Of a stretch of 64,000 nt of DNA, positions 55,145 through 63,757 are shown one piece after another. The notes beneath the pieces are model-generated. The model saw nothing but the letters and a program-made list of their open reading frames with translations. It was not told the origin of the DNA and did not search any database. This DNA is from Rhizobium tibeticum (GTDB taxonomy: Bacteria; Pseudomonadota; Alphaproteobacteria; Rhizobiales; Rhizobiaceae), in NCBI RefSeq assembly GCF_900110205.1, contig NZ_FOCV01000001.1:62001-126000 (forward strand), in the 5' to 3' direction. How positions within the stretch are numbered: the first letter of the stretch is position 1; every line of letters starts with the position of its first letter. Both the position numbers and the translations under genes were made by a program.

Positions 55145-55696
55145 TCAGAACTTTACCGTCGGAACGGCGCGATCCGCTTCGTTGGCGATCTCGAAATACT
55201 CGCGCTTCTGGAAGCCGAATTGGCCGGCGACCAGATTGGATGGGAAGCTCTCGACTTTGACGTTCAGATCGCGGGCCGCCCCATTGTAGTAGCGGCGCGC
55301 CATCTGGATTTCGCTTTCCATCGTTTCGAGCGAGGACTGCAACTCGCGGAAATTCTCGTTCGCCTTCAGGTCAGGATAGGCTTCGGCCAGCGCCAGCACG
55401 CGGCCAAGCGCCTGACCGAGCAGACCTTCCGCCTGGGCGCGGCCGGCGACATCGCCTGCTGGAACTGATTGGGCCTTGTTGCGCAGCGCAACGACCTCTT
55501 CGAGAGTCGTCTTTTCGTGCGCCGCGTAACCCTTGACGGTCTCGATCAGGTTGGGGATCAGGTCGGCGCGGCGCTTCAGTTGCACATCGATGCCGGACCA
55601 GGCTTCCTCAGCCATCTGCCGGGCACGAACAAGGCCGTTGTAAATAAAGACGGCATAGAGCGCGGCCAGAACGACAAGACCAAGAACGAAATACAT
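55145..55696 (-). CDS. lemA: LemA family protein
   Basis: 183 residues: one N-terminal transmembrane helix (about 2-20) and a long helical-bundle body. Typical LemA segments: EEAWSGIDVQLKRRADLIPN, LIETVKGYAAHEKTTLEEVV, ALAEAYPDLKANENFRELQ and MARRYYNGAARDLN. Family function is unclear; bacterial members are envelope proteins commonly encoded with DUF2207 or TPM-domain proteins, as here with one gene between. Probably transcribed ahead of aroA and the DUF2207 gene. Confidence 0.92.
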   Translation of the reverse strand: MYFVLGLVVLAALYAVFIYNGLVRARQMAEEAWSGIDVQLKRRADLIPNLIETVKGYAAHEKTTLEEVVALRNKAQSVPAGDVAGRAQAEGLLGQALGRVLALAEAYPDLKANENFRELQSSLETMESEIQMARRYYNGAARDLNVKVESFPSNLVAGQFGFQKREYFEIANEADRAVPTVKF

Positions 55697-55864
55697 CGCG
55701 AATCCCCCGCAACGACAAAAAATATGCCGGGAGACTATGCGCGTTACTGCAGATTGTCATCCCGCATTTCCGGTCTCTTTTGGGGCGATCGATAGCAACG
55801 GGTAGTGAAAAATCACGATACCGCCGGGTGCGCGGATATCATATTTTCATTCTGCACGATCGAG

Positions 55865-56023
55865 ATGGACGTGCGTGAGAAACTTGCGACGAGGATCATT
55901 CAGACTATGAGCGCAGTATTTTTCCTGCTCAACATGCTGGCCATCGCTTCGTACGTCTTTGTCCAGAAAATGGCGCGTCCGGTGGAACGCCGTGTCGAGG
56001 TCAGAAGCGACGAACGCCGCTGA
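55865..56023 (+). CDS. small membrane protein, hypothetical
   Basis: 52 residues from ATG 55865: a basic start, one hydrophobic segment (about 14-31, MSAVFFLLNMLAIASYVFV) and a charged arginine-rich tail (RPVERRVEVRSDERR). The frame is open from 55805. There is only a weak GAG upstream. The topology is convincing for a single-pass membrane peptide, but I do not recognise the family, and it ends 9 bases before the convergent glyQ. Confidence 0.5.
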   Translation: MDVREKLATRIIQTMSAVFFLLNMLAIASYVFVQKMARPVERRVEVRSDERR

Positions 56024-56032
56024 CCGCCACCG

Positions 56033-56995
56033 TCAAGCGGCGGTTTTCGCCAGATTTACCCCACCCGCGTCCGTCAGCAGGAAGGCTTCGCCGCAGGCCT
56101 TGGCCAGCGTGCGCACGCGCAGAATGTAGCTCTGGCGCTCGGTGACCGAGATCACGCCGCGCGCATCCAAGAGATTGAAGACGTGGCTTGCCTTGATGCA
56201 CTGGTCATAGGCCGGGAACACGCACTTGTGCAGCAGCTGGTTCGCATTGTCGCCCGGCGCGCCGGCGGCGAGAAGCGCCTGGCACTCCTTCTCGGCGTCA
56301 ACGAAGTGACGGTGCAGCATCTCCGTATTGGCGTATTCGAAATTGTGACGTGAATATTCCTGCTCAGCCTGCAGGAAGACGTCGCCGTAGCTGATCTTCT
56401 CGTCGCCCTCGCGGCCGTTGAAGTTCAGGTCATAGACGTTGTCTACGCCCTGGACATACATGGCGAGGCGCTCCAGACCATAGGTCAACTCGCCCGCGAC
56501 AGGCGAGCATTCGATGCCGCAGACCTGCTGGAAATAGGTGAATTGCGACACTTCCATGCCGTCGCACCAGCACTCCCAGCCGAGACCCCAGGCGCCGAGC
56601 GTCGGGCTTTCCCAGTCATCCTCGACGAAACGGATGTCGTGCAGCAGCGGGTCGAGACCGATCGCTGCGAGCGAGCCGAGATAGAGTTCCTGCAGGTTTG
56701 GCGGGTTCGGCTTCAGGATGACCTGATACTGATAATAGTGCTGCAGGCGGTTCGGGTTCTCGCCGTAGCGGCCGTCGGACGGGCGGCGCGTCGGCTGCAC
56801 GTAGGCAGCCTTCCACGGCTTGGGCCCGAGCGCACGCAGGGTCGTTGCCGGGTGGAACGTACCGGCGCCGACTTCCATGTCGTAAGGCTGCAGAACCGCA
56901 CACCCCTTGTCCGCCCAGTAGGTGTGGAGCGTGAGGATCAGCGCCTGAAACGAGCGCTTGGGGTTCATATGGTCGGGGAGTGCGGCTGCAGACAT
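56033..56995 (-). CDS. glyQ: glycine--tRNA ligase alpha subunit
   Basis: Catalytic alpha chain of glycyl-tRNA synthetase. About 320 residues with nearly invariant class II aminoacyl-tRNA synthetase blocks: [58 protein letters not shown] and [16 protein letters not shown] 56995 has GGAAG upstream and is preferred to the ATG at 57019. The subunit gene glyS is about 9.5 kb away on the opposite strand. Downstream of the S49 peptidase and small protein genes on the same strand. Confidence 0.95.
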   Translation of the reverse strand: MSAAALPDHMNPKRSFQALILTLHTYWADKGCAVLQPYDMEVGAGTFHPATTLRALGPKPWKAAYVQPTRRPSDGRYGENPNRLQHYYQYQVILKPNPPNLQELYLGSLAAIGLDPLLHDIRFVEDDWESPTLGAWGLGWECWCDGMEVSQFTYFQQVCGIECSPVAGELTYGLERLAMYVQGVDNVYDLNFNGREGDEKISYGDVFLQAEQEYSRHNFEYANTEMLHRHFVDAEKECQALLAAGAPGDNANQLLHKCVFPAYDQCIKASHVFNLLDARGVISVTERQSYILRVRTLAKACGEAFLLTDAGGVNLAKTAA

Positions 56996-57073
56996 GGAAC
57001 GGCTTCCGAATTCGTACAAAAAGTGCGCGGACAGGTGCCATGCCGCGCCAAACGGGTCAAGGCTTTTGCAGCC

Positions 57074-57268
57074 CTACTCGTCCTCGTCCTTCTTCAGATG
57101 GTATTCGCCGGTAACCGGATCCTTGACCAGCGTGCCGATGGCGCCCGTCTGGCGCTCCTTCTCGGCACGACGGGATCGCTCGGCGAGCCGCTTTGCATCA
57201 GCGATGAAGCGGCGGTAGAGAAGCCAGGCGCTGACCACCAGCACGACGATTATTATCAGTTGCGGCAT
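57074..57268 (-). CDS. small membrane-anchored protein, hypothetical
   Basis: 64 residues: an N-terminal membrane helix (PQLIIIVVLVVSAWLLY), a basic helical part (ADAKRLAERSRRAEKERQ) and an acidic end, with GTLVKDPVTGEYHLKKDEDE. It lies 19 bases after the S49 peptidase gene and ahead of glyQ on the same strand, so it is probably in that transcript. The segment LVKDPVTGEYHL looks like the conserved core of a short rhizobial family; function unknown. Confidence 0.7.
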   Translation of the reverse strand: MPQLIIIVVLVVSAWLLYRRFIADAKRLAERSRRAEKERQTGAIGTLVKDPVTGEYHLKKDEDE

Positions 57269-57287
57269 GATGCCAGCCTTCACTCCC

Positions 57288-58148
57288 TCAGAGCCCGAAT
57301 CGGCTCCACAATGCCTTCTCCTCGGCAGCCTCGACAAGTCCGGTTGCAAGACCGGCGCCGGCGCCCTCCAAGCTAGCTGACGATATACCCGGAATGCGTC
57401 GTCCGAAAAGTCCACGCGCTGGCATCACCAGCTCTAGCTTGCTTTTGACGCCATAGCGGCGCTTCAATTCCTGCCGCATGTCGCCGAGCCCATCGACCAG
57501 GCCCAGCTCAAGTGCGCGCATCCCGGTCCAGAAAAGCCCGGAGAAGACGACGTCGTCGTTCTTCAGCTTGCCGGCACGCCGCTCGCGAACCATTGAGATG
57601 AAAACCTGATGGATCTCCAATTGCAGGGTCTTCAGGTATTCGATGTCCTTTTCCTTCTCCGGCTGGAAGGGATCGAGGATCACTTTGTTTTCTCCGGCCG
57701 TATAGACTCGGCGCTCCACGCCGATCTTCTTCAAGAGCTCGGGAAATCCGAAGCCGCCGGAGACGACGCCGATCGAGCCGACGATGGAGGTGGGATCGGC
57801 GATGATCTCGTCGCCGGCAAGCGCGATCATGTAGCCGCCGGATGCCGCAACATCTTCGACGAAGACGAGAACCTTCTTCTGCTTCTCGCGCGCGAGTTCG
57901 CGGATGCGGGTGAAGACGAGACGCGACTGCACCGGGGAGCCGCCGGGCGAATTGAGCGAGATGGCAACCGCCGGCGCATCCTTGAAACTGAAGGCCTTTT
58001 CGAGGACTTGCGCCGTTGAGGCGAGATTGAGGGTGGGCCGGAACTGGCTCCCGCCGCTCATGATCGGGCCGTGAAGTCGAACGACGGGGATCACCATACC
58101 TTCCTTGCGGAAACGCTTCGGCAGCAACCTCTTCAAAAATCCGGCCAT
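57288..58148 (-). CDS. sppA: S49 family peptidase (short SppA)
   Basis: 286-residue serine protease of the SppA/SohB family, which cleaves signal peptides in the membrane or damaged membrane proteins. Core blocks: VVRLHGPI, ISLNSPGGSPVQS (oxyanion region), VEDVAASGGYMIALAGDEI with the nucleophile serine in ASGGYM, and SIVGSIGV. It is a short, single-domain form. No clear N-terminal transmembrane helix is seen, which differs from classical SppA, so a cytoplasmic or peripheral role is possible. Divergent from mntH. Confidence 0.88.
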   Translation of the reverse strand: MAGFLKRLLPKRFRKEGMVIPVVRLHGPIMSGGSQFRPTLNLASTAQVLEKAFSFKDAPAVAISLNSPGGSPVQSRLVFTRIRELAREKQKKVLVFVEDVAASGGYMIALAGDEIIADPTSIVGSIGVVSGGFGFPELLKKIGVERRVYTAGENKVILDPFQPEKEKDIEYLKTLQLEIHQVFISMVRERRAGKLKNDDVVFSGLFWTGMRALELGLVDGLGDMRQELKRRYGVKSKLELVMPARGLFGRRIPGISSASLEGAGAGLATGLVEAAEEKALWSRFGL

Positions 58149-58251
58149 TTTCCATCCTTTGCGACGATGTCAGCGAACGTCTTCCATGTATGCAACGGAG
58201 CGACAAACGCAATGGTCGCAGCATAAAACATCTGTCGTTCACAAAATCTGT

Positions 58252-58266
58252 TGCGAATGACTTGCA
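58252..58266. promoter_or_regulatory. putative Mur (manganese) operator upstream of mntH
   Basis: TGCGAATGACTTGCA, an imperfect palindrome resembling the TGCAAAT-x-ATTTGCA form of Mur/Fur-family sites upstream of rhizobial manganese uptake genes. It lies about 52 bases before the mntH start. Call rests on similarity by eye and the gene it precedes. Confidence 0.45.
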
Positions 58267-58317
58267 TTATCATTCCATTCAGACATACTGGACGCATTGA
58301 TAATAGGCGGAGACTGC

Positions 58318-59658
58318 ATGGACATCGTAAATCCGAACGCGAAGGCCGGCTGGCGACACGAACGCGAAGAGGCATCGCTTTCCGATGTCTACCGGTCCGT
58401 CCAGACGCAAACACATGGCACACGCTGGCGCCGCATCGCCGCGTTCCTCGGCCCCGGCTACATGGTGGCCGTCGGCTATATGGACCCCGGCAACTGGGCG
58501 ACCTCGCTCGCCGGCGGTTCGAAGTTCGGCTATGCCCTGCTGACCGTCGCCTTGCTGTCCAACCTGATGGCGATCGTCCTGCAATCGCTCTGTGCGCGCC
58601 TTGCGATCGCTTCCGGCCGCGACCTTGCCCAGGCTTGCCGTGACGCATACCCGAAATACGTCTCTGTTCCGCTGTGGGCCTTTGCCGAAATTGCCATCAT
58701 CGCGACCGACATCGCCGAAGTGATCGGCACGGCGATCGGCCTCAACCTTCTCTTCGGCATCCCGCTCGAACTCGGCGTGCTCATCACATCGCTCGACGTG
58801 TTCCTCATCCTCTATCTGCAGAAGATCGGCTTCCGCTGGGTGGAAGCCTTTGTCATCGCCCTGCTCGCCATCATCGCCGTGTGCTTCGGCGTGCAGATCT
58901 TCCTGGCGGACCCGCAATGGGGTGCGGTGATCCGGGGCTTCTTCCCGACGACCGAGATCGTTTCCAACCCCGAGATGCTCTACCTCGCGCTCGGCATTCT
59001 CGGCGCCACCGTGATGCCGCACAATCTCTACCTGCACTCCGGCATCGTCCAGACCCGCGCCTATGGCCACACGGTGCCGGAAAAGCGCCAGGCGCTGACC
59101 TACGCGACGATCGACTCGACGGTAGCGCTGTGCTTCGCGCTCCTGATCAACGCATCGATCTTGATCCTGGCCGCTGCTGCCTTCCATGCGAACGGCAAAA
59201 CGGATGTCGTGGAACTGGGCGAGGCATCTTCGTTACTCGCACCGCTGCTTGGACTGGCAATCGCTCCAACGCTCTTCGGCATCGCGCTCCTGTGCTGCGG
59301 CCTGAATTCGACGGTTACAGCAACGCTTGCGGGTCAGATCGTCATGGAAGGCTTCCTGAAGATCCGGCTTCAGCCGTGGGTTCGCCGCCTGATCACCCGT
59401 GCGATCGCCATCGTTCCGGCCGCCTTCGTCACGATCTGGTATGGCGACAAGGGCACGGCGGAACTGCTGATCCTGACGCAGGTCGTGCTCAGCCTCCAGC
59501 TTTCCTTCGCCGTCTTCCCACTCGTGATGTTTACGGCAAGCAGGGCGAAGATGGGCGCGCTGGTCGCCCCACGCTGGTTGAGTGCGATTGCCTACGTGAT
59601 CGCGGTCCTGATTGCGGGTCTCAACGTCAAGCTGCTGTTCGACTTCGTCGTCGGCTAG
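58318..59658 (+). CDS. mntH: Nramp-type divalent metal cation transporter MntH
   Basis: Proton-coupled manganese importer, 446 residues with about 11 membrane segments. The metal-binding motifs are intact: [13 protein letters not shown] in TM1 and [15 protein letters not shown] in TM6. ATG 58318 follows GGAGA; the open frame starts at 58297. The hydrophilic N-terminus of about 40 residues is normal for rhizobial MntH. A candidate Mur box lies upstream. CTAG stop overlap with the convergent methyltransferase. Confidence 0.94.
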   Translation: MDIVNPNAKAGWRHEREEASLSDVYRSVQTQTHGTRWRRIAAFLGPGYMVAVGYMDPGNWATSLAGGSKFGYALLTVALLSNLMAIVLQSLCARLAIASGRDLAQACRDAYPKYVSVPLWAFAEIAIIATDIAEVIGTAIGLNLLFGIPLELGVLITSLDVFLILYLQKIGFRWVEAFVIALLAIIAVCFGVQIFLADPQWGAVIRGFFPTTEIVSNPEMLYLALGILGATVMPHNLYLHSGIVQTRAYGHTVPEKRQALTYATIDSTVALCFALLINASILILAAAAFHANGKTDVVELGEASSLLAPLLGLAIAPTLFGIALLCCGLNSTVTATLAGQIVMEGFLKIRLQPWVRRLITRAIAIVPAAFVTIWYGDKGTAELLILTQVVLSLQLSFAVFPLVMFTASRAKMGALVAPRWLSAIAYVIAVLIAGLNVKLLFDFVVG

Positions 59659-60431
59659 CGCCTGAGGTAGGCCGCCCGGCCATTGTTGAGATCATCCACG
59701 AAGGGGGAAAATTTATGCGTACCCTCCTCGTGCATGATAAATGGCGCGCGCAGCGAAAGCCGCGCGCGCGATCCTTTGATCGCCGTGACGAGGATACGCA
59801 CGGCGCTCTCGCCGTCGCGCGGATGGATCGCGGTCACCTCGATGCCGCCGAAGCGGCGTCCGCAAGCGTCGATGATCTCGGCAATCGATTCTGGCCGTGC
59901 GATGAGCGACAATTGCCCGCCGGGGACCATGATCGCCCCGGCCGTCCGCACCCAGCTTTCGAACATCCCCTCCGTCATCGCATGTGCCTCCGCCTTCAAG
60001 GCATCGGGTGTCCGGCGATCGCCCGCATCGTTGAACGGCGGGTTCATGATCACATGATGGAAACTCTCGTCGGGGAGACCGGCCTCGTTTCGCGCCTTCG
60101 CCCTTAGCGTCACATCCGCCTCGACGACCGAAACGCGGCCTGCCATATGCGCATTTTCAGGCAGGAGGATGCTGCGGCGGGCATAGTCGGCCATCTGGCC
60201 GGAACGCTCGAAGAGCACGACTTCGGCGGCCGGCAGCCGTGACGCGACGGCCAGGCCGGCGGCGCCTGCGCCGGCACCGAGATCCGCGACCGTGATCGGA
60301 CGGTCGTCGGCGACGAGCGCAGCAAGCAGCATTGCATCCATGCCGGAGCGATGCCCCCTGCCCTTCGGCTGCACCACATGGAACAGCCCCCGGTGAAAGG
60401 CGTCAATCGTCTCGCCAGGTTCTCCGGTCAT
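59655..60431 (-). CDS. tRNA1(Val) adenine-N6 methyltransferase TrmN6-like
   Basis: 258-residue class I SAM methyltransferase from ATG 60431 (frame open to 60515). SAM motif [19 protein letters not shown] near 47; the N6-adenine signature NPPF in [29 protein letters not shown] and [19 protein letters not shown] match the YfiC/TrmN6 group, which methylates A37 of tRNA-Val. Target assignment is by family. The preceding DUF2007 gene ends 7 bases upstream, so they are co-transcribed. Confidence 0.85.
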   Translation of the reverse strand: MTGEPGETIDAFHRGLFHVVQPKGRGHRSGMDAMLLAALVADDRPITVADLGAGAGAAGLAVASRLPAAEVVLFERSGQMADYARRSILLPENAHMAGRVSVVEADVTLRAKARNEAGLPDESFHHVIMNPPFNDAGDRRTPDALKAEAHAMTEGMFESWVRTAGAIMVPGGQLSLIARPESIAEIIDACGRRFGGIEVTAIHPRDGESAVRILVTAIKGSRARLSLRAPFIMHEEGTHKFSPFVDDLNNGRAAYLRR

Positions 60432-60438
60432 CTCAGGC

Positions 60439-60666
60439 TCACTTCGGAGCGCGCAATTCGCCGCCGAGCCCGGCATCCACGAGAATGCGCCGCGCCTGGT
60501 CAGCCTGTTCGTCATCGACGAGGAGCCGGCGCGGCAGCATGCCGAGCGACCCTTCCAGAATGCTCATCCCTTGATCGGCAATGAAGCAGTGGATCCCCGC
60601 ATCCTTCAGCAGGCTCTCCGCGTAGGAGAGCAACACGGGATCATTGGCGCGAATAAGTTCATGCAT
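60439..60666 (-). CDS. DUF2007 domain-containing protein (putative signal-transducing protein)
   Basis: 75 residues from ATG 60666: MHELIRANDPVLLSYAESLL, then KDAGIHCFIADQGMSILEGS, and LPRRLLVDDEQADQARRILVD. This is the DUF2007 fold, related to the PII-like signal-transduction folds in annotation, function unknown. It begins the transcript that also carries the TrmN6-like gene and is divergent from the polyprenyl synthase gene. Frame is open to 60705, but the upstream codons look non-family. Confidence 0.8.
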   Translation of the reverse strand: MHELIRANDPVLLSYAESLLKDAGIHCFIADQGMSILEGSLGMLPRRLLVDDEQADQARRILVDAGLGGELRAPK

Positions 60667-60774
60667 TTGCCGGAAAATCCCTTTCAAATCTGCGCGACGC
60701 GACAATTCACCCCTTGCCGCGCCAATCGCCCCTTTCTATTGTCGAACTCAATAATTTAACAGGAGTCCGGGTCG

Positions 60775-61791
60775 TTGGGCGTGGTCATACCGCTTGAAGA
60801 AAGCAAAAACAAACTGGCATCTGTCAAGCCGCTGGTCGATTTGACCAAAGCGGACATGCAACGGGTGAACCAGCTTATCCTCTCCAAGGCCGGTTCCGAC
60901 GTCCAGATGATTCCCGAAGTGGCCAACCATCTCATCTCGTCCGGCGGCAAGCGCCTTCGTCCGATGCTGACTTTGGCGTCTGCTGCGCTATTCGGCTACA
61001 AGGGCGAGAACCACATTAAGCTTGCGACATCAGTCGAGTTCATGCACACGGCGACGCTGCTGCATGACGACGTCGTCGATGAGAGCGACCTTCGCCGCGG
61101 CAAATCCACCGCCCGCATGATCTGGGGCAACCAGGCGAGCGTGCTTGTCGGTGACTTCCTGCTCGGCCAGGCGTTCCGAATGATGGTCGATGTCGGCTCG
61201 CTCGATGCGCTCGATGTGCTCTCCTCGGCGGCTTGCGTGATCGCCGAAGGCGAAGTGCTGCAGCTTTCCGTCGCCAAGAACATGGAAACGACGGAAGACG
61301 ACTACCTCGCCGTCATCCGCGCGAAGACGGCAGCGTTGTTTGCCGCAGCCGCCGAAGTCGGCCCGATCGTCGCCGATGCCGGCAAATCCGGCCGCAACGC
61401 GCTGAAGTCCTATGGCATGAACCTTGGTCTCGCTTTCCAGCTCGTCGACGATGCACTGGACTACGGCGGCAAGGCGGCCGATCTCGGCAAGAATGTCGGC
61501 GACGACTTCCGCGAAGGCAAGATTACGCTTCCGGTCATCTTGGCCTATCGCCGCGGAACCGAGGAAGAGCGCGCTTTTTGGCGACACGCCATTGAAGGCG
61601 GCGAGAGCAGCGACCAGAATCTCGAAAAGGCGCTTGGCCTGATTACCAAGTATGGCACGCTGAACGACACCATTGCCCGGGCGGTTCACTACGGCACGAT
61701 CGCACGCGATGCGCTCGCGCCGCTTCCCGAAACGGGATGGAAGTCAGCCCTGCTGGAAGTCATCGACTTCTGCATCGAGCGCGTCAATTAA
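60775..61791 (+). CDS. ispB: polyprenyl (octa-/decaprenyl) diphosphate synthase
   Basis: trans-Prenyltransferase that builds the ubiquinone side chain from FPP and IPP. 338 residues with both aspartate-rich motifs: DDVVD 98-102 (LLHDDVVDESDLRRG) and DDALD 225-229 (FQLVDDALDYGG); also GGKRLRPML near 58 and DDFREGKITLPVIL. Start TTG 60775 with AGGAG nine bases upstream; a GTG at 60781 is less well placed. Product chain length cannot be read; rhizobia usually make Q10. UbiA at 37942 uses the product. Confidence 0.92.
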   Translation: MGVVIPLEESKNKLASVKPLVDLTKADMQRVNQLILSKAGSDVQMIPEVANHLISSGGKRLRPMLTLASAALFGYKGENHIKLATSVEFMHTATLLHDDVVDESDLRRGKSTARMIWGNQASVLVGDFLLGQAFRMMVDVGSLDALDVLSSAACVIAEGEVLQLSVAKNMETTEDDYLAVIRAKTAALFAAAAEVGPIVADAGKSGRNALKSYGMNLGLAFQLVDDALDYGGKAADLGKNVGDDFREGKITLPVILAYRRGTEEERAFWRHAIEGGESSDQNLEKALGLITKYGTLNDTIARAVHYGTIARDALAPLPETGWKSALLEVIDFCIERVN

Positions 61792-61921
61792 TCGACGGTC
61801 ACTGATCGCGGGCTGAATTTATTGCAGGGCCGCTCCAAAAAAGCCATCCTGTTGTGAGTCAGTCATTTCAACTGATTTTGCAGTCGGACGAGGCCGGCTG
61901 CCCGACAAGAGAGGTTTTCTA

Positions 61922-63751
61922 ATGCGGCAAAAACTTGCCATCCGTCTTCTTTCGAGCGCAGCCATGGCAGCGGTCCTATCGCTGGCAGCGCTCGGCGGCG
62001 TGAATGCCGAAGAGACGGCCAAGAAGGACGATGCCGCCACGGTGATCTTCGATCCGGATAGCGTCACGAGCTTCTCCGGCGCATTTTTGGCCGCCCGGAC
62101 TGCCGATGTCGATCATGACTACGAGACGGCGATTGAACTCTACAAGAAGGCGCTGCAGATCGAGCCGGGAAATCCGGAAATCCGCCAGCGCCTGATGATC
62201 TCGCTGCTTTTGAACGGCGACATCAAGGATGGCGTGAAGTACGCCAACGACCTGAAAGGCGATGCAACGGTCGAACGCATCACGACCATCGTGCGCAGCA
62301 TGGATGCCATTCGTCGCGGCGAATACAAGACGGCTGAATCGCTTCTGAAATATACCGGCCCGAACGATCTCGACCGAATGATGAACGATCTGCTCGCCTC
62401 CTGGGCCCGCGTCGGCGCCGGCCGTGGCAAGGAAGCTCTCTCCATGGTTCAGAGGATGAAGGGGCCGGATTGGGTCGGCATCTTCAAATCCTACAACGCC
62501 GGCGCGATCGCGATCGTGAACGGCGACATAAGGGCCGCCCGCCAGAACCTCAACGACGCCGTACTCGACAAGGACGGCGGTGCGACCGCTCCCGATACCT
62601 TCATGCGCGCCGTCATGGCTCTCGCCCGACTGGAAGCCTCGCAGGGCAACAAGCAGAAGGCGCTCGACGCGATTTCCGTCGGCGACAACCTGTTGCCGAA
62701 CTACGCTCCGCTCAATGCGCTGCGCCAGAGCATCGAAAAGGGCGAGAAGCAGGAGCAGCAGATTCAGACCGCCAAGCAGGGCGCTGCCGGCGTACTTTTC
62801 TCTATCGGTGGAGCGCTGAACCGCGACGGTGCCGAGGATATCGTTTCTCTCTACCTTCAGACAGCCAAGACGCTGGATCCGGATAGCGCCGATACGCTCG
62901 TCATGCTCGGCGGCATTGCCGAGAAGCAGGAGCAGATGGACCGCGCGATCGCGCTCTACAAGCAGGTGCCGGAGAACTCGCCGATGCGCCGCATCTCCGA
63001 GCTGCAGCTCGGCCTCGCCCTTGCGCAAGGCGGCAAGGTGGAAGAGGCGCGCAAGCACCTTCAGAGCCTGATCGCCTCTGATCCGAAAGACGTTCGCAGC
63101 TACCTCGCCTATGGCAGCGTGCTGTCGGATGCGAAGGACTACGCCGCCATGGCCGACAATTACGACAAGGCTGTCGAAGTCCTCGGCCCCTTGCCGGGCA
63201 GGGGCGCGTGGACGGTCTTCTTCCAGCGCGGCATTGCCTATGAACGCCTGAAGAAATGGGACAAGGCAGAGCCGAATTTCCGCAAGGCACTGGAACTCAA
63301 CGCCGACCAGCCGCAGGTTCTGAACTACCTCGGCTACTCCTGGATCGACATGAACCGGAACCTCGACGAGGGACTGGCGATGATCAAGAAGGCGGTCGAT
63401 CTGCGTCCGGATGATGGCTACATCATCGACTCGCTTGGCTGGGCCTATTTCCGGCTGAACCGCTTCGACGACGCGGTCGAGGAATTGGAGAAAGCAGCAC
63501 AGATCAAGGCCGGCGACGCGACGATCAACGACCATCTGGGCGATGCCTACTGGCGTGTCGGCCGCAAGCTCGAAGCTGTCTACCAGTGGAACCGGGCGCT
63601 CGGCTCCGAACCCGAGGCATCCGAGATCCCGAAGATCAAGGAAAAGATCGCCAACGGCTTGCCGCAGGATACGGACAGCTCCAAGGCGGCTGACAAGAAG
63701 CAGCCGGATCCGGCGCCTGTCGAACCGAAGCCCACGGACAAGAAGTCCTGA
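61922..63751 (+). CDS. secreted/periplasmic tetratricopeptide repeat protein
   Basis: 609 residues: signal peptide (RQKLAIRLLSSAAMAAVLSL...AALGGVNAE), then tandem TPR helices from about residue 45 to 560 (for example YETAIELYKKALQIEPGNPE, AIALYKQVPENSPMRRISEL, GWAYFRLNRFDDAVEELEKA) and a lysine/proline tail. Likely a periplasmic or outer-membrane-associated scaffold. It lies directly ahead of ispE, 6 bases before its ATG, and shares the transcript, an arrangement I recall from alphaproteobacteria. No enzymatic domain. Confidence 0.88.
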   Translation: MRQKLAIRLLSSAAMAAVLSLAALGGVNAEETAKKDDAATVIFDPDSVTSFSGAFLAARTADVDHDYETAIELYKKALQIEPGNPEIRQRLMISLLLNGDIKDGVKYANDLKGDATVERITTIVRSMDAIRRGEYKTAESLLKYTGPNDLDRMMNDLLASWARVGAGRGKEALSMVQRMKGPDWVGIFKSYNAGAIAIVNGDIRAARQNLNDAVLDKDGGATAPDTFMRAVMALARLEASQGNKQKALDAISVGDNLLPNYAPLNALRQSIEKGEKQEQQIQTAKQGAAGVLFSIGGALNRDGAEDIVSLYLQTAKTLDPDSADTLVMLGGIAEKQEQMDRAIALYKQVPENSPMRRISELQLGLALAQGGKVEEARKHLQSLIASDPKDVRSYLAYGSVLSDAKDYAAMADNYDKAVEVLGPLPGRGAWTVFFQRGIAYERLKKWDKAEPNFRKALELNADQPQVLNYLGYSWIDMNRNLDEGLAMIKKAVDLRPDDGYIIDSLGWAYFRLNRFDDAVEELEKAAQIKAGDATINDHLGDAYWRVGRKLEAVYQWNRALGSEPEASEIPKIKEKIANGLPQDTDSSKAADKKQPDPAPVEPKPTDKKS

Positions 63752-63757
63752 TAGGCG

